Part shown: in pieces, positions 41,572 through 51,114 of the stretch
Layout of the letters: each line of letters starts with the position of its first letter
How positions within the stretch are numbered: the first letter of the stretch is position 1
From: Dama dama
Lineage: Eukaryota; Chordata; Mammalia; Artiodactyla; Cervidae
NCBI RefSeq assembly: GCF_033118175.1
Contig: NC_083691.1
Span: 56,758,001 to 56,822,000 of the forward strand
DNA length: 64,000 nucleotides
Direction: 5' to 3'
The notes under the pieces: model-generated
What the model was told of the DNA's origin: nothing
Databases searched by the model: none
The model's input: only the letters and a program-made list of their open reading frames with translations
Translations under genes and position numbers: made by a program

Positions 41572-41905
41572 TGTGATGGTTCATTTCATGTGTCAACATC
41601 TCTGGGTCATGTGTCACCCTTGTCTTTATATTCAGTTGTTGTTTGGTTGCTAGGTCATGTCCAACTTTTCTTATAAGCCCATGGACTGTAACCTGCCAGG
41701 TTCCTCTGTCCATGGGATTTCCCAGGCAAGAATACTGGAGTGGGTTGCCATTTTCTTCTCCAGGGTATCTTCCTGACTCCGAGATTGAACCCGCATCTCC
41801 TGCATTGCAGGCAGACTATTGATGAGCCACAAGGGAAGCTTTACATCTCTATACATAATGAATATATTTGTTCTGTTTCTCTGTAGAACCCTAACTAATA
41901 GGAGA
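41572..41905 (+). repeat. MaLR-like repeat ends around a SINE
   Basis: Left tgatggttcatttcatgtgtc and right ttctgtttctctgtagaacc / ctaactaatagg look like opposite ends of one short old LTR-like repeat, separated by the BOV-A2. Confidence 0.5.
41636..41840 (-). mobile_element. BOV-A2 SINE
   Basis: Antisense: gttgtttggttgctaggtc, gcccatggactgtaacc, gagattgaacccgcatc; head truncated to gagccacaagggaagc. Confidence 0.9.
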
Positions 41906-42049
41906 GTCAAAGCACCTTGTGTCCTGAGAAGAGTCTTAAAGGGGTTAACTTGACTCCCACTGGGTGAGTCACTAAAAATGCAAAGCTGGGTGGGGACAGC
42001 ACCTCCCCTCCCAGAGCTCACAGGATGGAGGGGACACACAGAGACAGTT

Positions 42050-42500
42050 TCCTCTGTTGGAAGAGTGTACAGCTTCCTCAGTTCAGTCTCACTGCGGCAA
42101 AGATTGGAAATGACAGATCAATGTTACAGCTCAGTTACAGCTCAGAGTTTTATTTGGTAAATAGAGGATAGTACACCCCCAAGGCATGAGAGCAGGCTGA
42201 CCCTGGAGGAGAGGCCTCAACTCATCTTGTCTCCTTCTTTTTATACTTTTTGTCTTCTCCCCCCACCCCAGCTTGCCCTATGCAAATTAGGGCTAGCCCC
42301 CATCATCAATCAGGAAGGGTGCATGTTTGTTTCACCTGAGGTTCCCATTCAGGTCCACGGATTTTTCCTTTGTTCCCTTTTCTCATGCTTTATCTCACTC
42401 TTTGTCTTTTAGCTGCTGCCAATTTGGATTCCTTTTCCTATACTAACTACCTAATACCCCTAAAGTATGGCCATGTTTGCAAAGAAACTAAACTCATGGT
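42050..42500 (-). mobile_element. Solitary ERV-type LTR with promoter elements
   Basis: Read antisense, in order: an octamer site atttgcat (42280-42287), a TATA box tataaaaag (about 42238-42246) and AATAAA (42149-42154) about 90 bp downstream, the spacing expected for U3-R of a retroviral LTR. Start and end are approximate (tgagtttagtttc... antisense start; ttcctc region end). No retroviral genes adjoin. Family not assigned. Confidence 0.6.
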
Positions 42501-42603
42501 GAAGTAGCAGGGGAGGAATGATTCGCATGGCCTGGAGAGTTGGAGTCAAGAAAAGATTTGAGGATCAATAATCTTTATTTTTGGTGTTGAAAGGTAGCTG
42601 CGG

Positions 42604-42795
42604 TGACTTCCCTGGTGGTCCAGTGGCTAAGATTCCGAGTTCCCAGTGCAGGGGGCCTGGGTTTGATCCCCAATCAGGGAACTAGATCTCACATGCTGCA
42701 ACTATGAATTCACAGGCCATGACTATAGATCCCATGTGCCACCAAGTTAGACCCAGCACAGCCAAACAAATAAAAAATATATATATTTTTTTAAA
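42604..42795 (+). mobile_element. CHR-type SINE
   Basis: gtgacttccctggtggtcc, B box gtttgatccccaatc, ccatgactatagatccc, cagcacagccaaac, tail AAATAAAAA(TA)n. Confidence 0.9.
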
Positions 42796-43080
42796 AAGGT
42801 GACTGCATTCACATGGTGGGGAAAACCAGGACTTGTTCAGAAGAGAAAACAGCCTAAACAAGGCCTGGCAATACCTTCTGCATTTGGAAACACCTGTGGC
42901 TCTGAGTACAGGGGTACCTTGTTTTATTGCACTTTGTAGATATCATTTTTTTTTTTAAATGGAAGGTTTGTGGTGACCCTGTGTTGAACAAGTCTATTGG
43001 CACCATTTTTATAATAGCATTTTGTCACTTTGGATATTTATCATGTTTTGGTAATTCTCATAGTATTTCTAACACTTTTT

Positions 43081-43300
43081 TAGGGTTTCCCTGGTGGCTC
43101 GGATAGTAAAGAATCTGCCTGCAATGTGAGAGACCTGGATTCAATCCCTGGGTTTAGAAGATCTCCTGGAAAGGGAATGGCTACCCATTCTAGTATTCTT
43201 GCCTGGAGAATATCATGGACAGAGAGGAGCCTGGGGGTGGCACAGTCCATGGGGTTGCAAAGAATTGGACAAGACTGGGCGATTAACATTTTCACTTTCA
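43081..43300 (+). mobile_element. Bov-tA SINE in Tigger1
   Basis: gggtttccctggtggctcg, B box gattcaatccctggg, tail gcctggagaatatcatgg to actgggcgattaac, then cactttcaaactttttc resumes the host. aactttttt-like repeats flank it. Confidence 0.92.
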
Positions 43301-43423
43301 AACTTTTTCATTATTATTACACTTGTGAGGGTGATCTGTGATATTGATCTTTGATGTGACTATTGTAATTGTTTTGAAGCCATGAACCACACCCATATAA
43401 GGAGTGAACTTAATGGATGGATG

Positions 43424-43447
43424 TTGTGTGTGTGTGTGTGTGTGTGT
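43424..43447. repeat. (GT)n microsatellite in Tigger1
   Basis: About twelve GT units between gatggatgtt and ctgactgttcc. The surrounding Tigger1 sequence is otherwise collinear. Confidence 0.9.
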
Positions 43448-44660
43448 TCTGACTGTTCCATTGGCCAGTCATTGTCCCTTTCTCTCCCTCTCTCTGGGCC
43501 TTTCTGTTCCCTGAGACACAACAGTATTTAAATTAGGCCAATTCATAACCCTTTAAAGGCCTTTAAGTTTTCAAGTGAAAGGAAGAGTCATACACCTCTC
43601 ACTTCAAAGCAAAAGCTAGCAATGACTAAGCTTACTGAGGAAGGTATGTTGAAAGCCATGATAGTCCAAAAGCTAGGCCTCATGGGCCAAAGGAAAAGCT
43701 ATTGAAGGAAATGAAAAGCATTGCTCCAGTGAATACACAAATGATAAGAAAGTAAAACAGCCTTATTGCTGATGTGGAAGAAGTTTTAGTAGTCTGGATA
43801 GAAGATCAAACCAGCTCTAACATTCCCTTAAGTCAAGGCCAAATCCAGAGCAAGACCCTATTGCTCTTCAGTTCTCTGAAGGCTGAGAGTGGTGAGGAAG
43901 CTGCAAAAGAAAAGGGTGAAACTAGCAGAAGTTGTTCCATGAGGTTTAAGGAGAGATGACATCTCTGTAATGTAAAAGTACAAAGTGAAGCAACCAGTGC
44001 TGATATAGAAGCTGCAGCAAGTTATTCATAAGATCTAGGTCAGATCATTAATGAAGGTGGCTATGCCAAACAACAGATATTCCGCGTAGATGAAACAGCC
44101 TTCTGTTGGAAGAAGATGCCATCTAGGACTGTCATAGCTAGAGAGCAGTCAATGAGCCAGAGAGTCTATGCCTGGCTTCAGTGCTTTGAAGGGGATGACT
44201 CTCTTATTAGGGAATAATGCGGGTGGTGACTTGAGGCTAATGCTCATTTATTGATTTCCCAAAATCCTAGGGCCCTTAATAATTATGCTAAATCTGCTCC
44301 GTTTGTGCTTTATAAATAGAACAAAATCTAAATAGAACAAAACTCAGTACATCTGCTTGAAACATGGTTTATTGAATATTTTAAGCCCACTGTTGAGATC
44401 TACTTCTCAGAAGAAAAAAAAAAAAAAAAAGATTCCTTTCAAAATATTCCAGCTCATTGACAATGCACCTGACCAGCCAAGAGCTCTTATGGAAATGCAT
44501 AATGAGATAAATTTTGTTTTTCTACCTGCTAATACAACATCCATTCTGCAAGGAGTTATTTCTACTTCTGAGTCTTATTAGTTAGGAAATACATTTCATA
44601 ATGCTGTGGATGCCAGAGATAGTGATGGATCTGGGCAGAATCATTGGAAAACCTACTGGA

Positions 44661-45037
44661 CCTGGAGAAGGTAATGGCAACCCACTCCAGTATTCTTGCC
44701 TGGGAATTCCCACAGACAAAGGAGCCTGGTGGGCTACAATCCATGGGGTCAAAAATCCATGGGGACATGACTTAGCAACTAAACAACAATAGCAATATAT
44801 ATTATTTTATTCATGTGGAATAAGTTCTTAAAATCAGAGTTAATGGGTTAAGGAGCCTATGTACTGGTTATTTTGGTAGATATTATAAAATTTATTCTCC
44901 ATTTGAAGTTGTTTATTTTTGACATTTTGATAGAGGAAAATACATCTTGGTGCTTTTTCTCTTATCATGAATATTTTAGTCTTTATCTTATTATGCATGA
45001 GTTGATATATATTAATATGTTTAAGAGTGAAAAAAAA
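44661..45037 (+). mobile_element. BovA SINE with probable 3'-transduced DNA, in Tigger1
   Basis: 44661-44796 is a 5'-truncated BovA SINE (ctggagaaggtaatggcaac to gacttagcaactaaacaac). 44797-45029 is unrelated AT-rich sequence ending in an A9 run (45030-45038). TSD-like aaaacctactgga (44648-44660) and agagcctactaga (45038-45050) bracket the whole 377 bp, and Tigger1 resumes on both sides. Confidence 0.7.
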
Positions 45038-45795
45038 AGAGCCTACTAGAAAGGATGAACTGTTCTTGACTCTATTAAGAACATTTATAATTCGTGGGAA
45101 GAGGTCAAAATATCAACATGAATAGGAGTTTGAAAGAAGTTGATTCCAATCCTTACGGATGTCTTTGAGGGATTCAAGATTTCAGTAGAGGAAGTAATTG
45201 CAGCTATGATGGAAATAGTAAGAGATTTAGAAGTGGAAACTGAAGATGTGACTAAATTACTGCAATCTCATAATAACACTTGAACAGATGAGGAACTGCT
45301 TCTAAGAAATGAGAAAAGAAAGTGGTTTCTTGAGATGGAATCTACTCCCAGTGAAGATGCTGTGAAGACTGTTGAAATGATAACAAAGGATTTGGAATAT
45401 TACATTTACTTATTGATGAAAAAGTGGCAGAGTTTGCGAGGACTGACTTCAACTTTGAGAGAAGTTCTCCTGTGGGCTAAACACTATTGGAAAGCAATGC
45501 ATGCTACAGAGAAATCATTCATGAAAATAAAAGTCAATTGATGTGGCAAATTCATTATTGTCTTATTTTAAGATGATGTCGCAGCCACCCCAGTCTTCAG
45601 CAACCACCATCAGCAGCCACCAACATGAAGATAAGACCCTCCACCAGCAAAAAAATTGTGATTTGCTAAAGGCTCAGATGATGGTTAACATTTTTTAGCA
45701 ATAAAGATTTTTTCAATTAAGGTATGTACTTAGTTTTTAGACATAATGCTTTTGTACTCATCATACAAGAGTTTACTAACAGAACTTTAATAGAA

Positions 45796-46108
45796 TAACT
45801 TTATTTTTGGCTGTGCTGAGTCTTCACTGCTGCGTGGGCTTTTCTCTAGTTTCAGCGAGTGGAGGCTATTCCACTAGCCCTGCAGTGCTAAGGCTTCTCA
45901 TTGTGGTGGCTTCTCTCGTTGCAGAGCATGAGCTCCAGGGCACATGGGCTCAGTAGTTGTGGTTCCTAGGCTCTAGAGCACAGGCTCAGTAGTTGTGGCA
46001 CACGGGCTTGGCTGCTCCGAGGCATGTGGGGTCTCCCTGGATCAGGGATTGAAGCCTTGTCTCCTGCATTGACGGGCAGATTCTTCACCACTGAAGAACA
46101 GGGAAAGT
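45796..46108 (-). mobile_element. CHR-1-type SINE in Tigger1
   Basis: Antisense: tttttggctgtgctgagtc, cttctcattgtggtggc, gctctagagcacaggctc, B box gggattgaagccttg, ccactgaagaacaggg. Confidence 0.92.
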
Positions 46109-46303
46109 GTGTTAGTCACTCAGTAGTGTCCTCTTTGCGACCCCATGGACTGTGGCCCACCAGGCTCCTCTGTCCATGGAATTCTCTAGGCAAGAATACT
46201 GGAGCTATTCCCTTCTCCAGGGGATCTTCCCGACACAGGGATCCAACCTGTGTCTCCTGCATTACAGGCAGATTCTTTACATCTGAGCCACCAGGGAAGC
46301 AGA
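46109..46303 (-). mobile_element. BOV-A2 SINE in Tigger1
   Basis: Antisense, abutting the CHR-1: gtgttagtcactcagtag, gactgtggcccaccagg, acatctgagccaccaggg. Tigger1's right end resumes at 46304. Confidence 0.92.
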
Positions 46304-46406
46304 AACCCAATATAACTTTGAAATGCACTGGGAAACCAAAAAATCCGCAGGACTTGCTTGATTACAATATCCGTTTTATTGCGGTGGTCTCAGAGGTGTG
46401 TCTGTA

Positions 46407-47069
46407 GTCATGGCCTTAGGTGCTCAGCTGCTGTGTGGTCAGAAAAGATGCAGCATAGTTGGCAGGCCAGATTGTGACTGACGGGTGTCCCTGTCAACTA
46501 CCAGCAGTGGAAGGGAACAGTAGAGTGGCACCTGGGGGCCCCTTTGGAACTCCGTACTGTAGGGCTTGGGGAGCAGTGCTGCGCTCAGGAAACAGGCTGG
46601 AGAGAACCTTCTAAGCCAGGCTCTCCAGGGGAATGACTTCACAGGGTTGACTCCAGTATCTTCCTCCCTGACAGACGTTTGGTCCTTCAGTGTAGTTAAT
46701 CCACCTCCTCATACCACTTTGTGCTTATTGCCATTCATATTCTAAACTTCCAACAAGTAAATGATTTTTCTCATTTTCCAGATTTTCCAAATCCATCCAT
46801 CAAATTAGCAGTTCCTAGGGTGTGGCTGTCCCAGCTGGCACAGCACTGAAACATGGATTGGATTTTTTTTCCAGGGATCATTTACAGCTCTGAGCAGATC
46901 CTATGGGTGACCAGGCCCTGACCCTGGCTGACTCAAAGTCCCCACTGATTTCATGTGACCAGACGTTCAAAAATCCTGAAGAAAAACAGGCTCAATTGTA
47001 ACTGAAAAATGAAGGTAAAACAGATCGTTCAAGGTGATGACTGCAGAGAACAGAGCCCACTGAGGCCAT
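46407..47069. other. Unassigned intergenic DNA
   Basis: No recognised repeat. The antisense 67-codon frame at 46439-46642 has no family features. Confidence 0.5.
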
Positions 47070-47205
47070 TCACCGTCAAAAACCCTGGGAAGTGGGTATG
47101 ATCATGCCCATTTTACAGATGACACTTCTGAGTCCTACTTAGGTAGAAAGTGGTCTGACCCTCCTTTGCTTCCAAGTCTAATGCTCTTCCCAGTGATCTA
47201 CATGG
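47070..47205 (-). mobile_element. MIR SINE
   Basis: Antisense: ggaagtgggtatgatcatgc, cccattttacagatgac, tccaagtctaatgctcttcc. Confidence 0.75.
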
Positions 47206-47295
47206 CAACCCACACATGTGGTGGCCCTTGTTCCCTGTCTTCTTTGATGCTTATTCTTGGAAGAAAATCCAAATAGGGACACTTTTGATGGTGAC

Positions 47296-47492
47296 CAGGG
47301 CTTCCCTGATGGCGCAGCTGGTTAAGAATCCACCTGCAATGCGGGAGATCTGGGTTCGATCCCTGGGTTGGGGAGATCCCCTGGAGAAGGGAATGGCTAC
47401 CCACTCTAGTATTCTGGCCTAGAGAATTTCATGGACTGTACAGTCCATGGGGTCACAAAAAGTCAGACATGAACTGAGCGACTTTCACTTTC
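47296..47492 (+). mobile_element. Bov-tA SINE, recent
   Basis: agggcttccctgatggcgc, B box ggttcgatccctggg, tail to gagcgactttcactttc. Exact 15-bp TSD acttttgatggtgac at 47281-47295 and 47493-47507. Internally missing about 20 bp (atttcatggactgtacagtcc). Confidence 0.95.
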
Positions 47493-47507
47493 ACTTTTGA
47501 TGGTGAC

Positions 47508-48028
47508 AGATAGTAAAATGTCAGGATAGTAGATGTAAACCTGACTGTCTCAGTCAAACTGGGCTGTAGGGTCACTCTGTAGTAAGCAGAGTTTGATATG
47601 CATGGGGGAAAAAAGATATGTGCCTGTCAATTACCTAAAAAAGGTATGAGAAGATTTGTCCTAGGAACAACCTGGGGAGAGGATATAGACTAGCTCTAGA
47701 CACCCCAGGGAAGGGCCCCCCTGCATCACATACTGCTTCCAAATAAGTGGTTCCAGATCATGTATGGAAAGATCCCACCAGGATGCCAAGCTTCCTGCCC
47801 GGCAGCCCCCTCCCTTGCTCAGATCGCTTCTTCTCCCTGCTGTAATCTCCATTAATATTCTGGTCTGAACTGCGTCCTGAAAGGAGGCAGCAGGAAGCTC
47901 TGCCTGGATTAGCCAGGCGGAGTGAGACTCTCAGGGGACAAAAGACATCCAAATCTCACAGGTGTGGGCTGAATCCCAAGTCTGCTTGGCAGGAGGAGAG
48001 CTCCAGAGGTTTCCAGGGATACCTACAT
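47508..48028. other. Unassigned intergenic DNA
   Basis: No recognised repeat or frame of note. Confidence 0.5.
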
Positions 48029-48029
48029 C

Positions 48030-48061
<32 letters not shown>

Positions 48062-48062
48062 G
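48029..48062. repeat. Compound (CT)n(CA)n microsatellite
   Basis: Roughly ten CT units followed directly by seven CA units. Confidence 0.9.
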
Positions 48063-48228
48063 TCACACACTCAAGCACAAAATTTCCCCTTAAAGTTTGA
48101 GAAGTCAGTTGCACAAGAACATAATGGAGAATATCAAACCTCATTGGAAAACACATGGAGATTCCCATCTCGTTCCTTGTATAACCTGAGCTGTCTGGGT
48201 GATATGTTTGCTAAAAACAGTAATGACA

Positions 48229-48470
48229 GGACTTCCCTAATGGTCCAATGGTTGAGAATCCACCTTCCAATGCGGTGGATATGGGTTTGGTCCCTGGCCT
48301 GGGGAATTAAGATCCCATAGGCTGCCGGGCATCTAAGTCTGTTCTCTGGATCCCAGGTGCCAAAACTAGAGAGGCTGCATGCTACAACTAGAGAAGCCTG
48401 CACCACAATGAAGAGCCATGGACCACAACTAAGGCTGGATGCAGCCACATTAAAAAATAAAAAAAAAGAA
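48229..48470 (+). mobile_element. CHR-1-type SINE
   Basis: aggacttccctaatggtcc, B box gtttggtccctggcc, gcaactagagaagcctgc-like, gatgcagccacatt, A-rich tail. TSD aaaacagtaatg (48217) / aaaacagtagtg (48496), with about 25 bp of C-rich sequence between the tail and the right TSD. Confidence 0.88.
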
Positions 48471-48519
48471 CAACCCCCCCCCACCTCAAAACTCAAAACA
48501 GTAGTGTCATCAAAGGAAC

Positions 48520-48690
48520 CATCCTAAGATTTGGCATCAGGAAACCTAGGTTAGGCTTCTGTCTTTGATGCCTCTATCTGTGCCAGTCTGAGAAAGTCAG
48601 CTTAGTTCTCTGAGATGCAGTTTCATCATTTATAAAACGAGAAAAATATTTAGTTCACCAATTGTTGAAGGGTCCACTGGCCACACCTGT
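48520..48690 (+). mobile_element. MIR SINE
   Basis: gatttggcatcaggaaacc, agaaagtcagcttagttc, gatgcagtttcatcatttat follow the MIR order. Confidence 0.68.
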
Positions 48691-48724
48691 AAGAATACAT
48701 GATAAATTCTAATATTAACTCATG

Positions 48725-48773
48725 TGTGTGATGCAATGATGAGGATGATAATGATAAAAGATGATAATGATGG
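48725..48773. repeat. Imperfect GAT/GATAAT tract, left part
   Basis: gcaatgatgaggatgataatg and further GAT units, continued after the nested SINEs at 49222. Confidence 0.8.
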
Positions 48774-49220
48774 GGTATTCCCTGGTAGTCTGGTGGTGAG
48801 AATTCCCAGCTTTCACTGCTGAAGGCTCAGGTTCAATCCCTGTTTGGGGAGCTAGCCTTCCCTCATAGCTCAGTTGGTAAAGAATCTGTCTGCAATGTAG
48901 GAGACCCTGGTTTAATTCCTGGGTTGGGAAGATCCACTGGAGAAGGGATAGGCTACCCACTCCAGTATTCTTGGGCTTTCCTGTGGCTAAGCTGGTAGAG
49001 AATTCGCCTGCAATGAGGGAGATCTGGGTTCAATCCCTGTTGGGAAGATCCCTTGGAGAAGGGAAAGGCTACCCACTCCAGTATTCTGGAATGGAGAGTT
49101 CCGTGGACTGTATAGTAGATTGAATCGCAAAGAGTTGGACCCAACTGAGTGACTTTCACTTTCACTTTGGGGAGCTAAGATCCTACAAGCCAAATAGTAC
49201 AATAAAAAAAAAAAAAAAAG
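48774..49220 (+). mobile_element. CHR-type SINE split by Bov-tA
   Basis: Left half 48774-48854 (tattccctggtagtctgg, B box gttcaatccctgtttgg) and right half 49169-49220 (ggggagctaagatcc, A-tail). The 9-bp ggggagcta occurs at both cut edges (48846-48854, 49169-49177), the TSD of the inner SINE. Confidence 0.85.
48855..49168 (+). mobile_element. Bov-tA SINE with duplicated 5' half
   Basis: Two tRNA-type heads in tandem: 48855-48972 (gccttccctcatagctcag to ccagtattcttg) and 48973-49168 (ggctttcctgtggctaagc to gagtgactttcactttc). Only the second has the full tail. Confidence 0.85.
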
Positions 49221-49221
49221 A

Positions 49222-49320
49222 GTTGATGACTAAAGATGATGGTGAGGAAGCTGTTGGTGATGATGATAATAAAAGATAATGGTGTTGATAGCAATGATGA
49301 GGAGGATGATGGAGAGAAAG
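49222..49320. repeat. Imperfect GAT tract, right part
   Basis: gttggtgatgatgataataa, gatgaggaggatgatgg; matches the left part at 48725, so the CHR SINE landed inside one tract. Confidence 0.8.
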
Positions 49321-49439
49321 GTGAAAATGCTAAGGGTTGGGGAACCACTTGAGAGTCATTTTCAGACAGTTGAAGAACTTTCAGAAGTATAAAGAGTAGG
49401 TAAATCTGTTTGACTCTAGATGAACACAAGGGAGGGAAA

Positions 49440-49620
49440 GCCTACATTTCTTGAGCACTTGCCGTGTTCCAGGCTTGCCGAGAGCTGTCACAATCTTCCC
49501 TTGCTTCACCCTCACTGTGGCTCTGCAGAGTCTCCACATCAGTCTTAGCCAAGGCAAAGTGATTTTCCCAAAGTCATACAGGCTAAAAAACATGGCAGAA
49601 CCTAGCTTGACTTCAAATTG
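49440..49620 (-). mobile_element. MIR SINE
   Basis: Antisense: ttcttgagcacttgccg, cttcaccctcactgtggc, cccaaagtcatacaggc, cttgacttcaaattgg. Confidence 0.75.
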
Positions 49621-49647
49621 GTTTTGTCAACTCTTAATCTTTATATT

Positions 49648-49845
49648 TGGGCTTCCCAGGTAGCAGTAGTGATAAAGAATCCACCTACCAATACAGGAAA
49701 CATAAAAGAAATTGGTTTGACCCCTGGGTCAGGAAGATCCCCTGGAGGAGAAAATGACAACTTACTCCAGTATCCTGCCTGGGAAATTCCATGGACAGAG
49801 GAGCCTGGTGTCTCAAGGAGTCGGACATGACTGAGTGACTGAGCA
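49648..49845 (+). mobile_element. Bov-tA SINE
   Basis: gggcttcccaggtagcag, B box ggtttgacccctggg, tail to gactgagtgactgag. Exact 13-bp TSD taatctttatatt at 49635-49647 and 49846-49858. Confidence 0.94.
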
Positions 49846-49858
49846 TAATCTTTATATT

Positions 49859-50129
49859 CATCACTTCCTCATATAAGGAAGACTGTTTTTCATGCCATCA
49901 GAATGAGTATGCTCAAGAGGAATAAGGAAAACATCACTGGAGTATCTAGAAGCTATTCCAACATCCACTTAGGAGGGCTATCATCTGGCAGGTTGAGCCA
50001 GATCACCTTCTGATGCTGTCCGCTCTGTGACTTTAGAACATAAATGTATGCATATGTACATAATGCCCTACTGACACTGTACTCTCTGAACTGACCAGTT
50101 GCTTTCATCTCTTTTGGAAGTATAAGATG
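49859..50129. other. Unassigned spacer
   Basis: No recognised repeat body or frame. Confidence 0.45.
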
Positions 50130-50300
50130 ATGGTTAAGATCAGAGATTCTGGAGTCACAGAGATCTGGGAGCAGGTCCCAGCTTCATATTGTATAGACAG
50201 ATATGGAAAGGCCCAGAGAGGGTAAGAGACTTGCCCAAGGATGCATAGTGAGTCAGGTAGCAACACCTGGTGCAGAATCCAGGTGTCCTGATTCATCACT
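50130..50300. mobile_element. Two opposed MIR fragments
   Basis: 50130-50195 reads as sense MIR (ggttaagatcagagattctg, ggtcccagcttc); 50200-50300 reads as antisense MIR (gcccagagagggtaagag, acttgcccaaggatgc). Confidence 0.65.
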
Positions 50301-50555
50301 TTCTTCCCTAAGAGACCAAACCCTCCTTCACTGATGTCAATAGATGCTGTCTGCACCGCCTCTCAAAGGACACACTGACTCACATTTACCCAGCTCCTCC
50401 CTCCTTACCTAACCAGTGGGTTCATGGTCACATGGGTGCCCAGACACCCTTATCGATTCCATCTGCTTCAAATAGCACATCATTGGCTTGACTCCTTTCT
50501 CCGAATCAACCAGAATCCTGGGAAACTGACAAGGTGCTCCTCTGAAGGCAGACAG

Positions 50556-50556
<1 letters not shown>

Positions 50557-50588
<32 letters not shown>
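50557..50588. repeat. (GT)n microsatellite
   Basis: About fifteen uninterrupted GT units, the longest dinucleotide tract in the window. Confidence 0.95.
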
Positions 50589-50591
<3 letters not shown>

Positions 50592-50904
50592 TGCTGAGAT
50601 TGTGGTGGCAACTGGTCTACCCAGGTGATCTTATTGACATGTCAACCACAGCTGGGCAGAGCAAGTCAGGTGGGGATAATTATCTCTTGTTGACAGATGA
50701 AGTCACTGAGGTTCTCTGGGGTTATGTGCCTGTCCCTCCCCTTTGTGGGCCTCTGTTTCTTCCCCTGGTCCTAAGGTCTTTTTCAGGTCTAACAATCAAT
50801 GCCTCTATAATTTGCCCAAGTTTACAAAACTATTTAGAAGCAAAGTCAAAACTAGGAAAGAAGTCTTGGGTCTCCTAGACCAGCAATCTTTTAAATGCTA
50901 ATTG
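50589..50904. other. Unassigned DNA with faint MIR traces
   Basis: cctctgtttcttcccctgg and tttacaaaactatttagaag look like MIR scraps, too short for a firm call. Confidence 0.35.
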
Positions 50905-51113
50905 TATTAGTTTTGTTGTTGTTTAGTCGCTAAGTCATGTCTGACTCTTTTTGTGACCCTGTGGATTGTAGCCTGCTAGGCTCCTCTGTCCATGGGATTT
51001 TCCAGGCAAGAATACTGGAGTGGGATCCTTCTCTGAAAGATCTTCCTGATCCAGGAATTGAACCCATGTCTCCTGCATTGGTAGGTGGATTCTTTACCAC
51101 TGAGCTGCCTGGG
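50905..51113 (-). mobile_element. Bov-tA/BOV-A2 SINE
   Basis: Antisense: gttgtttagtcgctaagtc, gtggattgtagcctgc, B box ggaattgaacccatg, ccactgagctgcctggg. Confidence 0.92.
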
Positions 51114-51114
51114 C

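Larger units (their letters stand above)
42909..46404 (+). mobile_element. Tigger1 (pogo) DNA transposon with dead transposase
   Basis: Both termini are present: caggggtaccttgttttattgc at the left (shown shortened as caggggtaccttgttttat) and gttttattgcggtggtctc ... gtgtgtctg at the right, each bordered by TA (42907-42908, 46405-46406), the pogo-family target. Between them lie scattered transposase pieces: QMIRK.NSLIADVEEVLVVW near 43737-43799, catalytic-region VDETAFCWKK (first Asp codon 44089-44091), LIDNAPDQPRALMEM (second Asp codon 44459-44461), and a C-terminal piece MESTPSEDAVKTVEMITKDL (45335). Frameshifts, stops and deletions (including the stretch normally between the two Asp motifs, partly lost near 44190-44360) make it inactive. 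Later insertions at 43081, 44661, 45796 and 46109 and two microsatellite expansions add length. Confidence 0.93.

Noticed and set aside
43774..43959. Tigger transposase fragment as a domesticated gene
   Set aside because: Stops and frameshifts separate every transposase piece; no long conserved frame remains.
48725..49320. CRISPR-like array
   Set aside because: The repeats are nested SINEs and a GAT microsatellite, with no regular repeat-spacer structure; the genome is a mammal's.
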